Assembly (NCBI GenBank): GCA_965276835.1 | Contig: OZ255631.1 | Location: forward strand, 3,658,001 to 3,722,000 | Direction: 5' to 3' | Source: BOG-932 sp965276835 | GTDB taxonomy: Bacteria; Pseudomonadota; Alphaproteobacteria; BOG-932; Roseiterribacteraceae | DNA: 64,000 bases | In this document: positions 23,449-31,742 of the stretch, piece by piece | How the letters are laid out: every line of letters begins with the position of its first letter | Position numbering within the stretch: the first letter of the stretch is position 1 | Program-made: the position numbers and the translations under genes | The notes under the pieces: model-generated | Database searches by the model: none | What the model saw: the letters and a program-made list of their open reading frames with translations, nothing else | What the model was told of the DNA's origin: nothing

Positions 23449-24240
23449 ATGGATGATATCGACCAACGCCGGATGCTGGGGGAGTTCGTCCGCGCGCACC
23501 GCGAGCATCTGAAGCCCGAGGGGCAGCCCGGCCGCCGCCGCACGCCGGGCCTGCGCCGCGAAGAGTTGGCTGTGCGGGCCGGCATCAGCGCCACCTGGTG
23601 CACCTGGATCGAACAGGGCCGCGATGTTCAGCCCTCACCCCAGACATTGGACAGGCTTGCCGGCGCGCTGGCGTTGACCCGCGCCGAACGGGCCTATCTG
23701 TTCGACCTGGCCGGGCGCCGCGACCCGGCGGAACCGGCCCCGCCGCCGGAGCTCGATGCCCCGGCGGCGGTACGGGCGGTGGTGCAGGCGGTCGATTGCC
23801 CGGCCTACGCGCTCGACCGGTTCTGGAACGCCTGTTGCTGGAACGATGCCGCCGCGCGTCTTTTCCAGGACTGGCTGGGAGACGGCCGGCAGCGCAACCA
23901 GCTCAGTTTCATCTTCCTGGAGCCGTCCGCGCGACGGCTTTTGCCCGATTGGGAGAACAGGGCAAGGCGCGTTCTGGCGGAATTCCGCGCCGATTACAGC
24001 CATCGCTTCCACGACGCACGGATGCGTGCGTTGGTGGATGACCTGAACGGCAAAAGCGCGTTTTTCGCGCAGGCCTGGACGGAACAAGCGGTGCTCGAAC
24101 GCGAAGGCGGCTTGCGCTCCTTCGACCATCCGCAGGCCGGCCGGCTGGTGTTCGAGCAGCACACCTTCACCCCGGCCGAGCGACCCGACTATAAGCTTGT
24201 CGTATTGACGCCACCGCAACGACCGAAGGACGAGCCGTGA
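23449..24240 (+). CDS. MmyB-type XRE helix-turn-helix regulator
   Basis: A 263-residue regulator with an N-terminal XRE helix-turn-helix (LRREELAVRAGISATWCTWIEQGRD) and a C-terminal MmyB-like ligand-binding domain of PAS type (from WNACCWNDAAARLF to RLVFEQHTFTP). I chose the ATG at 23449 over 23419 because the -10 box TATATT lies between them. MmyB-type regulators usually repress an adjacent redox or modifying enzyme. The divergent methyltransferase gene shares the operator region. Confidence 0.9.
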   Translation: MDDIDQRRMLGEFVRAHREHLKPEGQPGRRRTPGLRREELAVRAGISATWCTWIEQGRDVQPSPQTLDRLAGALALTRAERAYLFDLAGRRDPAEPAPPPELDAPAAVRAVVQAVDCPAYALDRFWNACCWNDAAARLFQDWLGDGRQRNQLSFIFLEPSARRLLPDWENRARRVLAEFRADYSHRFHDARMRALVDDLNGKSAFFAQAWTEQAVLEREGGLRSFDHPQAGRLVFEQHTFTPAERPDYKLVVLTPPQRPKDEP

Positions 24241-24596
24241 AAACCAACGAGACGGTTGCGATCTATGGGATCAAGGCCTGCGACACGATGAAGAAGGCGC
24301 GCGATTGGCTCGATGCCGCCGGCGTCGCCTATGCGTTCCACGACTACAAGACCCAGGGAATCGATGCCGCGACGCTGAGCGCCTGGGCGGGCGTCGTCGG
24401 CTGGGAGAAGTTGCTGAACCGCGCCGGCACGACATTCCGCAAGTTGCCGGATGCGGACAAGGCTGGAATCGATCAGGCGAAGGCGATCGCGCTGATGGTG
24501 GCGCAGCCGTCAATGATCAAGCGGCCCGTGCTGGCTGTCGGCAATTCGCTGGTCGTGGGCTTCAGCCCGGCAGTCTATCGGCAGAGTTTTGCGTGA
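24237..24596 (+). CDS. ArsC/Spx-family (YffB-like) reductase
   Basis: A 119-residue thioredoxin-fold protein of the ArsC/Spx/YffB group. YGIKACDTMKKARDWLD carries the single conserved cysteine C15 and the Lys-Ala pair. IKRPVLAVGN is the cis-proline strand ending the fold. It is closest in layout to the YffB type, whose role is unclear (glutathione-dependent reductase suggested). The GTG start overlaps the XRE gene stop (GTGA), so it is translated from the same mRNA as the regulator. Confidence 0.9.
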   Translation: MKTNETVAIYGIKACDTMKKARDWLDAAGVAYAFHDYKTQGIDAATLSAWAGVVGWEKLLNRAGTTFRKLPDADKAGIDQAKAIALMVAQPSMIKRPVLAVGNSLVVGFSPAVYRQSFA

Positions 24597-24930
24597 CGCA
24601 GCCGCGTGGATGCGGATTTTCTCGACTTTGAATCAAATCCTCGCCCAGCACACCCAAGACCAGCCGCCGTCACAACCACGGAAATTTTTCAGATAATTCG
24701 GAACAAATGCCCCTGCCCAAATGTTGACATTATCCGCGTGAAATATTGTTTCACGCAAGTGTCTGCGAAACCCTGTGTTAACCCCAAACAACGTCTCCGC
24801 ACCACCGGAAAGGCGCAGAATCCCAGCTTTTCCAATGCTTATCGGATTTACAGTACAATTTAGTTGCTATATAGAGCCAACGAGGCTCAAAACGCCCGCA
24901 ATGCCACCCTGGAATGAAAAAGAGGATAAA
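24597..24930. other. Intergenic region with operator-like palindrome
   Basis: No gene is seen in these 334 nt. GCGTGAAA (24736-24743) and TTTCACGC (24749-24756) are perfect inverted complements around TATTG, just after a TTGACA (24724-24729). Nearer the lipoprotein gene, TTTACA (24847-24852) and TATATA (24868-24873) look like promoter boxes, though 15 nt apart is short. GAGCC...GGCTC (24874-24888) could form a small hairpin in the leader. Confidence 0.5.
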
Positions 24931-25188
24931 ATGACCATCCTGAACAAATTCGGCGCCCTCGCCGTTCTGCTGGCCGCCACGGCCGTCGTCCCGGCCTGCA
25001 CCCAGTCGGCCGACAAGGCCGCCATGGACAACATGGCCAAGCAGGTTTCCGACGCGAAGATGGCTGCTGAGAGCGCTGCTCACAGCGCCGCCGAAGCTGC
25101 CGACGCCGCCAAGGCCGCTCAGCAGGCCGCCGATCAGGCCAGCATGACGCAGTCCCATGCGACCGGCAGAGGCATGCGCAACAAATAA
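24931..25188 (+). CDS. Alanine-zipper lipoprotein
   Basis: An 85-residue precursor starting after AGAGGA at 24921-24926. The signal peptide MTILNKFGALAVLLAATAV ends in a VPAC lipobox, so C23 should be lipidated. The mature 63 residues are an Ala-rich helix (AKQVSDAKMAAESAAHSAAEAADAA and on) with heptad-like small residues, like Lpp/OprI-type trimeric coiled coils. It probably coats the outer membrane. There is no clear C-terminal Lys-only anchor, although the chain ends RGMRNK and could be attached to peptidoglycan through its terminal Lys. Two L,D-transpeptidases are encoded next door. Confidence 0.75.
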   Translation: MTILNKFGALAVLLAATAVVPACTQSADKAAMDNMAKQVSDAKMAAESAAHSAAEAADAAKAAQQAADQASMTQSHATGRGMRNK

Positions 25189-25258
25189 GTTGCGATAAGC
25201 GGGCTTCGTTCGCGAGGCCCGCGCCCTTCCGGTTTAAGCGGAGGCCGTAGCCAAAACC

Positions 25259-26164
25259 CTAATGGGTGATGGCGACCGGAATGCCGCTGCGATCCTTGGC
25301 CGCTTGCCGAATCGCCGCCCAGTCCAATCGACTGGCGGAGTCTTTGGCGGCGGCCAAAATCATTTTGCTGATCCCCGCGGGATCCTCGTAATCGTCGATA
25401 TTGTCCATCTCAAGCTGGTTCGCCTGATGCGGCGTGGGATGGACCTCCAGATACAGCTTGTCATCGACCCAGGCGAGCTTCACCGGCTGGTTGACCACCG
25501 TGACCTTCGTGCCGATCGGCACTTCGTGGAACATCGTCTCGATATCCGCGGCATACATGCCCATGCAGCCCCGGCTGTCACGCCGGCCGACGCGCCGCCA
25601 ATCGTCGGTGCCGTGGATCAGGACCGACGGCCACCCCAAATACAGCGCATAAGCGCCCAGCGGATTGTCGGGGCCTGGCGGCACGACCTTGGGCGCCCAG
25701 GGCTTGTTCGCAATCTCGCTCTTCGTCCGGTACCAGGTCGGGTTGGACGCCTTGCGCACGATCCGCGTCGTGCCGTTGGGCGTACTTGTGCCCTCGTCGC
25801 CGATGCCGATCGGATAGGTTTGCGGAACCGCGTCCTTCTTTGGAAAATAATAGAGCCGCATCTCGGCGATGTTGACGACGATGCCCTCATGCGGCGCATC
25901 CGGTAACAGATGCTGAGTAGGCAGGACGATATCCCGCCCGGCGCCCGGCACCCACGGATCGATCACCGGGTTGGCCGCGATGATTGCGACGTAGCCGACA
26001 TCGTGTTCGTGCGCGATATCCAGCAGCGTGTCGTCCCCCGACGTCCGATGCACGCCCGGTTCGCCCACAATCCCCCCAGGCACGCCGGCGCCAGCGGTTG
26101 AGCCCAGGGCAAGGATCCCCGCGAAAATTGTCGCAGAGGCGATGAGGCGAGTACGGGAGATCAT
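25259..26164 (-). CDS. L,D-transpeptidase (YkuD domain)
   Basis: A 301-residue exported enzyme. From the ATG at 26164 the signal peptide is MISRTRLIASATIFAG and on. A LysM-like segment (DDTLLDIAHEHDVGYVAIIAANP) binds peptidoglycan, followed by the YkuD domain with VLIHGTDD (H184) and SRGCMGM (C200). Such enzymes form 3-3 cross-links or attach lipoproteins to peptidoglycan. The YcfS/ErfK-like architecture (LysM then YkuD then a VHP-type tail) fits the lipoprotein-anchoring type, which is notable beside a small lipoprotein gene. Confidence 0.92.
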   Translation of the reverse strand: MISRTRLIASATIFAGILALGSTAGAGVPGGIVGEPGVHRTSGDDTLLDIAHEHDVGYVAIIAANPVIDPWVPGAGRDIVLPTQHLLPDAPHEGIVVNIAEMRLYYFPKKDAVPQTYPIGIGDEGTSTPNGTTRIVRKASNPTWYRTKSEIANKPWAPKVVPPGPDNPLGAYALYLGWPSVLIHGTDDWRRVGRRDSRGCMGMYAADIETMFHEVPIGTKVTVVNQPVKLAWVDDKLYLEVHPTPHQANQLEMDNIDDYEDPAGISKMILAAAKDSASRLDWAAIRQAAKDRSGIPVAITH

Positions 26165-26225
26165 GACAACCAACTCAGGATCGGGTTAGACAAGAACAAG
26201 ATAGTGATTCGCACAGCGTAATAAC

Positions 26226-26852
26226 ATGGCACTGCACGTTTCTTCCGGATTCTTGTCCATTCCTAAACTGAACACCGCCCGCGCCGTCGGGTTTCACGCA
26301 GGACGTCTGATCATAGCCGGCTCGGCATTGTGCTGGATGCTTCTGGTAACAGGGCAATCCGCCGAGGCAGCCGCTCCCGCACCTTCAGCCCCAAGCTCAG
26401 CCGCCGACTGGGAGAAATATGCCACGCCCAAGGCCGATACGATCGAAGTCTATAAATCGGCCCGCCTGTTGCAACTCAAGCGCAACGGTAAGATCTTAAA
26501 AAGCTATCACGTGGCGCTGGGACGCCATCCGGTCGGGCAGAAGATGGAAGAAGGCGACGGCAAGACACCGGAAGGCGTATATTTCATCGATCGCCGGAAC
26601 ATCGAGAGCGAGTACCACCTGTCGCTCCATATCTCCTATCCCGAGAAAGACGACCTGGCCCGCGCTGCCGAGCATGGCGTTCAAGCGGGCGGCGGCATCA
26701 TGATCCACGGCGAGCCCAACGTCCTCAACGATGAAGGCAAGAAGTACCTGCTGAAAGACTGGACCGCGGGCTGCATCGCGCTCAACAACCGCGACATCGA
26801 CGAGATCTGGCGCCTTGTCGACGACGGCGTCACCGTCGATATTTATCCCTAG
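26226..26852 (+). CDS. L,D-transpeptidase (YafK-like YkuD domain)
   Basis: A 208-residue exported YkuD enzyme. An N-terminal region with a hydrophobic signal (residues 27-48, ending AEAAA) precedes the domain. The catalytic pair is in GGGIMIHGEPN (H161) and WTAGCIALNNRDIDEIW (C183). It is shorter and lacks LysM, resembling the YafK/DpaA group, one member of which cleaves lipoprotein-peptidoglycan links. It is divergent from the LysM-YkuD gene with only 61 nt between, so they probably share a regulated promoter region. Confidence 0.9.
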   Translation: MALHVSSGFLSIPKLNTARAVGFHAGRLIIAGSALCWMLLVTGQSAEAAAPAPSAPSSAADWEKYATPKADTIEVYKSARLLQLKRNGKILKSYHVALGRHPVGQKMEEGDGKTPEGVYFIDRRNIESEYHLSLHISYPEKDDLARAAEHGVQAGGGIMIHGEPNVLNDEGKKYLLKDWTAGCIALNNRDIDEIWRLVDDGVTVDIYP

Positions 26853-26865
26853 CGCGCAATTTCGT

Positions 26866-26893
26866 CGTCATTGCGAGGAGCGCAGCAATGACG
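26866..26893. repeat. Short REP-like hairpin (CGTCATTGC type)
   Basis: CGTCATTGC (26866-26874) and GCAATGACG (26885-26893) are perfect inverted complements with a 10-nt loop. It shares its terminus with the longer element at 12750-12848 but lacks the inner arms. It lies between convergent genes and could serve as a terminator. Confidence 0.75.
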
Positions 26894-26903
26894 ATGCATT
26901 AAC

Positions 26904-28319
26904 TCAGCGCTGCTTGGCGACGTCCTTGGGATCGACCGCGTTCGCCTGATTACCCCAGCTGTTACGCACATAGGTCGCCAGCGCGGCAACCTGATCGTCG
27001 TCCATGCCAAGCCCGAAATCGAGCTCGAAGCCCGGCATCTTGGGCCATGCCTTGTCGTTCAACACCGATTCGTGAGCGCCGTAGAGAATGATGTTGATCA
27101 GGCTCTGCGGATCGTGCGCCAGGACGATCGGGTTGCCGACCAGCGGCGGCGACACCTTCGTCGGGTCGGAATCCGCCGTCTTCGGACTGCCCAGGCCGGT
27201 CGGCAAATGGCAATCGCCGCAACGGACGGTAAAGGCGATCTCGCCCTTCTGCATCTGATCCGCGCTTGGCTTCTTATCGATCGCCACACCCGCGGCCGGC
27301 AGGCTCTTGATATAGACGCCAATTGCCTTGGCATCTTCATCGGTCAGATTTTTCAGGCTGTTGGCGACAACAGTCGCCATCGGGCCGGTGGCCCCGGCAT
27401 AGTCGGTATGGCCGGTCTTCAGATACTGCGCGATCTCTTCGGCGGACCAGTTGGCCAGGCCTTGCGGCGATTGGGTCAGGTTGGCCGTCGACCACTCACG
27501 GACCATGTGATCCTGCTTCACGATCTCCTGTTCATGCACCGAATCGACGATATCGTCCTGATAGACGGCGCCGGTCAGCGCCAGGCTGGTCTTCTCGCCG
27601 CCCAGCTGATTGCGCGGCGTGTGGCAGGCGCCGCAATGGCCAAGGCCCTGAACCAGATAGGCGCCGCGGTTCCATTCGGCTGACTGCTTCGCATCGGGCT
27701 CATAGCGTCCCGCGGTGAAGAACATCTTGTTCCAGATCGCCATCAGGCCGCGCTGGCTGAACGGGAACGGCATCTCGTTCTTCGGCGGGTTATAGCTGAC
27801 CGGCTTGATGGTCTTCAGATAGGCATAGATCGCATGCACGTCCTCGTCCGTCACCTTGGTGTAGGCCGTGTAGGGAAAGGCGGGATAGAGATGGTCGCCG
27901 TCGTCATCGACGCCTTCATGCATCGCGCGCGCCAGCTGTTCCTCGCTCCAGCCGCCGATGCCGCTGTCCTTATCGGGCGTGATATTGGCGGTATAGATAG
28001 TGCCGAAGGGGGTCTTCAGGCCCAGACCGCCGGCGAATTCCTCGCCGCCCGGGCGGGTGTGGCACGAAATGCAATCGCCGATCGTCGCCAGATATTTGCC
28101 TTTGGCGACCAGCGGGTCTTCCGGCACGGCGGCCGGAGCCGGAGCGGCGGCGGTCGGAGCAGCGTCCGGCGTCGGGGTGGCCGCCGGCGCGGCGGCGTCC
28201 TGAGCGAAGACGGACGACACCGGGGCGACAAGAATGCCGGCGCCGATCGCCGCTGAAAGGAGCGCACCGCGCAAGGCGATCGTGCTGAGGAGTTTGCGGC
28301 CCGAAACACTGCGATTCAT
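26904..28319 (-). CDS. Triheme membrane cytochrome c (alcohol/gluconate dehydrogenase subunit II type)
   Basis: A 471-residue exported triheme cytochrome. After the signal peptide (ending SSVFAQ) there is an Ala/Pro-rich linker, then three heme motifs: DCISCH (C83, C86, H87), HCGACH and RCGDCH. This three-domain layout matches the cytochrome subunit of periplasmic quinoprotein alcohol, aldehyde or gluconate dehydrogenases, which passes electrons to ubiquinone. No catalytic dehydrogenase subunit is encoded nearby. The adjacent b561 and c556 genes suggest a local respiratory set instead. Confidence 0.88.
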   Translation of the reverse strand: MNRSVSGRKLLSTIALRGALLSAAIGAGILVAPVSSVFAQDAAAPAATPTPDAAPTAAAPAPAAVPEDPLVAKGKYLATIGDCISCHTRPGGEEFAGGLGLKTPFGTIYTANITPDKDSGIGGWSEEQLARAMHEGVDDDGDHLYPAFPYTAYTKVTDEDVHAIYAYLKTIKPVSYNPPKNEMPFPFSQRGLMAIWNKMFFTAGRYEPDAKQSAEWNRGAYLVQGLGHCGACHTPRNQLGGEKTSLALTGAVYQDDIVDSVHEQEIVKQDHMVREWSTANLTQSPQGLANWSAEEIAQYLKTGHTDYAGATGPMATVVANSLKNLTDEDAKAIGVYIKSLPAAGVAIDKKPSADQMQKGEIAFTVRCGDCHLPTGLGSPKTADSDPTKVSPPLVGNPIVLAHDPQSLINIILYGAHESVLNDKAWPKMPGFELDFGLGMDDDQVAALATYVRNSWGNQANAVDPKDVAKQR

Positions 28320-28435
28320 GAGAGCTGCCCCGATATGTCGGATCGACGTTGATTTTCGCCGGCGCGGATTGCACAGCGCTTGAGGAGTAACCGATATTCC
28401 CCTGAGAATGTTCGATCAAGGCCCATTCGGTCGCA

Positions 28436-29128
28436 TCAGAAATGCCCGAACACGATCCAGGCGACAATCGCCGCCGCGATCGCCAGCCCGGGAAGCGCCC
28501 ACCAGATGGATGTGAAGCGAACCGGCGGAACCCGGACATCCGCGGGGACGCGCTTCGTGCCGACGATCATCGTCGCGGTCAGGTTGTCGCGCCGATACAG
28601 CAGATAGAAGGCAACCGCCAGAACGTGAAGGCCGGTGAAGGCCAGCAGAATATTGAAAAGCCTGCCGTGCCAGTGGGCGATCCTGCGGCCCATATCGAAA
28701 CTGACCAGGTCGCCGAACGGCCCGGGGTCGAGCCCGTCGACATCGACCGCGAACAGCCCCAGCAGAACCTGCGCCAGCAGCAGGACAAGTAGAACCAGAA
28801 CGCTCCAGCCACCCATCGGGTTATGCCCGAAAACCGGTGGCCCGGAACGGCGAAACAGCTTTGCCCCATATGCGGCGAGGCTGCGCGGGCTGCGCACGAA
28901 ACCGGCGAAACGGGATGTGGTGCTGCCGGCAACGCCCCAATAGATGCGAAACAGCAGCAGCGTCAGGATTCCGTACCCCGACAGCTTGTGCCAATCGAGA
29001 TGATCGTTTGCGGCCGTCCACCAGGAAAACCCGAAAAGCGCCGCGATCAGCCAATGGAACAGCCTGGTCGGCAGATCCCAAATGCGAACGCGGCGCTGCG
29101 GCTCCCGGTTAGAGCGTGCGTCCAGCAC
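28436..29128 (-). CDS. Cytochrome b561-family membrane protein
   Basis: A 230-residue membrane protein with four to five hydrophobic helices. VRIWDLPTRLFHWLI opens the family and places the first heme histidine. HKLSGYGILTLLLFRIYWG holds the second and IAHWHGRLFNILLAFTGLHVLAV the later ones. The start is a GTG at 29128, 12 nt after the c556 gene stop, indicating one operon. It probably moves electrons between the quinone pool and the periplasmic cytochrome c556. Confidence 0.9.
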   Translation of the reverse strand: MLDARSNREPQRRVRIWDLPTRLFHWLIAALFGFSWWTAANDHLDWHKLSGYGILTLLLFRIYWGVAGSTTSRFAGFVRSPRSLAAYGAKLFRRSGPPVFGHNPMGGWSVLVLLVLLLAQVLLGLFAVDVDGLDPGPFGDLVSFDMGRRIAHWHGRLFNILLAFTGLHVLAVAFYLLYRRDNLTATMIVGTKRVPADVRVPPVRFTSIWWALPGLAIAAAIVAWIVFGHF

Positions 29129-29140
29129 CGGTCGCCCGGA

Positions 29141-29626
29141 TCAGTGGGGTTCGTCCGGCGGATCGGTGCGGAATGTCTTGTGGCACTCGTGACAGGTCTT
29201 GCCGGTTTCCTTGAGCTGACTGAAAATCGCCGCCGCGTCACCTGCCCCGACAACCTCGACCAGTCTGTCTGCCGCCGGGGCGAACGCGTCGGCGGCAGCT
29301 TTGAAGTCGGCGGGCTGCGTCCAGATTTCCGGCTTCGCCAAAGTCTTCACGCCGGATTCGGGGCCGCTGCCCTTGGGGAACCAGTTCTGGATTTCGTGCG
29401 CCGTCGCCGCGATCTTCTTCGCCGCGTCGGTCATGACCGCGCGGTCGAGCGTGCCGGACTTGGCCTGACCGCCGATGGCTTTGGCCTCGACGCCCAGATC
29501 CTTCAGCCGGTCGTGGCGCAGCTTGATGATATCGGCAGGCGCCTCATCGGCGGCGACAAAGCCGCCGGACGCCATCATAACGGCACCGGCCAGAAGAACG
29601 CCGATTGTCCGACTTCCAAATCGCAT
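29141..29626 (-). CDS. Cytochrome c556/c-prime family protein
   Basis: A 161-residue exported protein of the four-helix cytochrome c-prime/c556 family. The signal peptide MRFGSRTIGVLLAGAVMM ends near VAA. The heme motif is CHECH (C145, C148, H149) close to the C-terminus, as usual in this family. IIKLRHDRLKDLG supplies the first helix. The open frame extends 20 codons further upstream, but the ATG at 29626 begins the signal peptide and follows GAGAGG. It is the first gene of the c556-b561 pair. Confidence 0.9.
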   Translation of the reverse strand: MRFGSRTIGVLLAGAVMMASGGFVAADEAPADIIKLRHDRLKDLGVEAKAIGGQAKSGTLDRAVMTDAAKKIAATAHEIQNWFPKGSGPESGVKTLAKPEIWTQPADFKAAADAFAPAADRLVEVVGAGDAAAIFSQLKETGKTCHECHKTFRTDPPDEPH

Positions 29627-29708
29627 AGCGGTCAAACCTCTCAATGGATACAGTCCGTAAGTTACGCAGCAACCTCGCCGAACCAAGCGCCGTTAACAAG
29701 CGAATTTC

Positions 29709-30263
29709 ATGACAAAACCTTCTTCCATCAGTGTCTATTGCGGATCGACGACGGATGTCGCGCAATGCTATCGCGATGCCGCCACCCAGTTGGGCCGAAC
29801 CTTCGGCGAGCATGGAATCGACACCGTGTATGGCGGCGGGCGCAACGGGCTGATGGGGCTGGTCGCGGACGCGGCGCTGGCGGCGGGCGGGCGGGTCATC
29901 GGCATCATTCCGCAATCCATTGCCGCGCTGGAGGTTGGCCATACCGCGCTGACCGAACTGGTGACCGTCGACAGTATGCACCTGCGCAAGCACGCGATGG
30001 CGGAGCGGGCCGATGCCTTTGTCGTCCTGCCCGGCGGCCTGGGAACGCTGGACGAAGCGCTCGAAATGCTCGCCTGGAAGCAACTCGGGCTACACGACAA
30101 GCCGATCGTGATCTTGAACACCGCCGGCTATTGGGACCCGCTGCTGGCGATGTTCGCGCGCGCGGTGAACGAAAACTTCATCTATGAACGGCAAAGGGCG
30201 TTGTACCGGGCCGTCCCGGACGTTGCCGGCGTGTTGCCCGCGATCGTCGCCGACTTGCGATGA
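29709..30263 (+). CDS. LOG family protein (cytokinin-activating type)
   Basis: A 184-residue Rossmann-fold nucleoside-5'-monophosphate phosphoribohydrolase of the LOG family. The signature VVLPGGLGTLDEALEMLAW carries the PGGxGTxxE motif with the catalytic Glu, and MHLRKHAM the conserved Arg. Bacterial members hydrolyse AMP-type nucleotides or act in purine salvage. Its role as a cytokinin enzyme here is not shown. There is no clear Shine-Dalgarno before the ATG. It is divergent from the c556 gene. Confidence 0.92.
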   Translation: MTKPSSISVYCGSTTDVAQCYRDAATQLGRTFGEHGIDTVYGGGRNGLMGLVADAALAAGGRVIGIIPQSIAALEVGHTALTELVTVDSMHLRKHAMAERADAFVVLPGGLGTLDEALEMLAWKQLGLHDKPIVILNTAGYWDPLLAMFARAVNENFIYERQRALYRAVPDVAGVLPAIVADLR

Positions 30264-30270
30264 ATAGAAG

Positions 30271-30355
30271 ATTTGCGCACTGGGATTTGCGCAAATTTCT
30301 GACTACCTTGCGGCGCCCCTTGCGTATCGCGTAAAACCCGCCGCTGAACAGCGGC
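30271..30355 (+). promoter_or_regulatory. Palindromes between the LOG gene and icd
   Basis: ATTTGCGCAAAT (30285-30296) is a perfect 12-bp palindrome, with a partial copy ATTTGCGCA at 30271-30279. Further on, GCCGCT (30340-30345) and AGCGGC (30350-30355) form a tight hairpin with a GAAC loop. The first could be an operator for icd. The second could end LOG transcription or structure the icd leader. Confidence 0.45.
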
Positions 30356-30443
30356 CCACCAGATAAGTATCAACAGGCCTAGCGAAGCCGTCTTAAGTCC
30401 AGATCGAGCGGCGAGGCCGCCATTTGCCGGAGGAAGTTAGTCG

Positions 30444-31658
30444 ATGTCGAAGATCAAAGTCGCCAAACCCGTTGTGGAGCTCGATGGCGACGAAATGACG
30501 CGCGTTATCTGGCAGCTGATCAAAGACAAGCTGATCCTGCCCTATCTCGACGTCGATCTGCATTATTACGACCTGGGCATGGAGGAGCGTGACCGCACCG
30601 ACGACAAGGTGACGACCGACAGCGCCAACGCGATCCTGAAATACGGCGTCGGCGTCAAATGCGCGACGATCACGCCCGACGAGGCGCGGGTCGAGGAATT
30701 CAAGCTGAAGAAGATGTGGAAGTCGCCGAACGGCACGATCCGCAATATTCTGGGCGGCACCGTCTTCCGCGAACCGATCATTTGCAAGAACGTCCCACGC
30801 TATGTACCGGGCTGGACCAAGCCGATCGTCATCGGCCGCCACGCGTTCGGCGACCAGTATCGCGCCACGGATTTCCGCGTGCCGGGCAAGGGCAAGCTGA
30901 CATTGACGTTCCAGCCGGAAGGCGGCGGTGAGGCCATCACCCACGAAGTCTACAACTTCACGGGCTCGGGCGTGGCGATGGGCATGTACAATCTGGACGA
31001 GTCGATCGAGGGCTTCGCCCACGCCTGCTTCGTTTACGGCCTGCAGCGCAACTATCCGGTCTATCTGTCGACCAAGAACACGATCCTCAAGGCCTATGAC
31101 GGCCGCTTCAAGGACCTGTTCCAGGCGATTTTCGACAAGCACTACAAGGCGCAGTTCGACGCCGCCGGCCTGACCTACGAGCACCGCCTGATCGACGACA
31201 TGGTCGCGGCCTGCATGAAGTGGGAAGGCGGCTATGTGTGGGCCTGCAAGAACTATGACGGCGACGTGCAGTCGGACACCGTGGCCCAGGGCTTCGGCTC
31301 GCTGGGCCTGATGACGTCTGTCCTGCTGACGCCCGACGGCAAGACCGTCGAGGCCGAGGCCGCGCACGGCACCGTCACCCGTCACTTTCGGCTGTGGCAG
31401 CAGGGCAAGGACACCTCGACCAACCCGATCGCCTCGATCTTCGCCTGGACCCAGGGCCTGAAATATCGCGGCAAGTTCGACGAGACCCCGGAGGTTGTGC
31501 GCTTCGCCGATGCGCTGGAAAAAGTCTGCGTATCGACCGTCGAGGCCGGCTTCATGACCAAGGACCTCTCGATCCTGATCGGTCCGGATCAGGCCTGGCA
31601 GACAACCGGCGCCTTCCTCGACACCTTGGCCGACCGCCTGGGCAAAGAACTCGGCTGA
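30444..31658 (+). CDS. icd: NADP-dependent isocitrate dehydrogenase
   Basis: A 404-residue TCA-cycle enzyme converting isocitrate to 2-oxoglutarate with NADPH formation. Length and motifs (PVVELDGDEMTRVIW, VGVKCATITPDEARV, the substrate-binding SPNGTIRNILGGTVFREP, and ETVEAEAAHGTVTRH) match the homodimeric eukaryote-like subfamily II found in alphaproteobacteria, not the E. coli type. GGAGGAA at 30429-30435 supports the ATG. A strong intrinsic terminator follows 28 nt after the stop, so icd is transcribed alone. Confidence 0.97.
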   Translation: MSKIKVAKPVVELDGDEMTRVIWQLIKDKLILPYLDVDLHYYDLGMEERDRTDDKVTTDSANAILKYGVGVKCATITPDEARVEEFKLKKMWKSPNGTIRNILGGTVFREPIICKNVPRYVPGWTKPIVIGRHAFGDQYRATDFRVPGKGKLTLTFQPEGGGEAITHEVYNFTGSGVAMGMYNLDESIEGFAHACFVYGLQRNYPVYLSTKNTILKAYDGRFKDLFQAIFDKHYKAQFDAAGLTYEHRLIDDMVAACMKWEGGYVWACKNYDGDVQSDTVAQGFGSLGLMTSVLLTPDGKTVEAEAAHGTVTRHFRLWQQGKDTSTNPIASIFAWTQGLKYRGKFDETPEVVRFADALEKVCVSTVEAGFMTKDLSILIGPDQAWQTTGAFLDTLADRLGKELG

Positions 31659-31686
31659 CCCTTTCGGCGTCAGCTGCGCACAAAAG

Positions 31687-31724
31687 AAAACGCCGGCGGG
31701 TTCCCCCACCGGCGTTTTTTATTT
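31687..31724 (+). terminator. Rho-independent terminator after icd
   Basis: AAAACGCCGG-C-GGG pairs with CCC-A-CCGGCGTTTT around TTCC (31687-31718), followed by more T residues to 31724. The A-run before and T-run after make it usable in both directions, so it may serve the convergent gcrA gene as well. Confidence 0.92.
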
Positions 31725-31742
31725 GACGTTTTTGGCCCCTGC

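Noticed and set aside
24747..24752. Perfect sigma70 -10 box 17 nt after TTGACA at 24724
   Set aside because: The hexamer at the right spacing is TGTTTC, which is a poor match, so only the palindrome is reported there.
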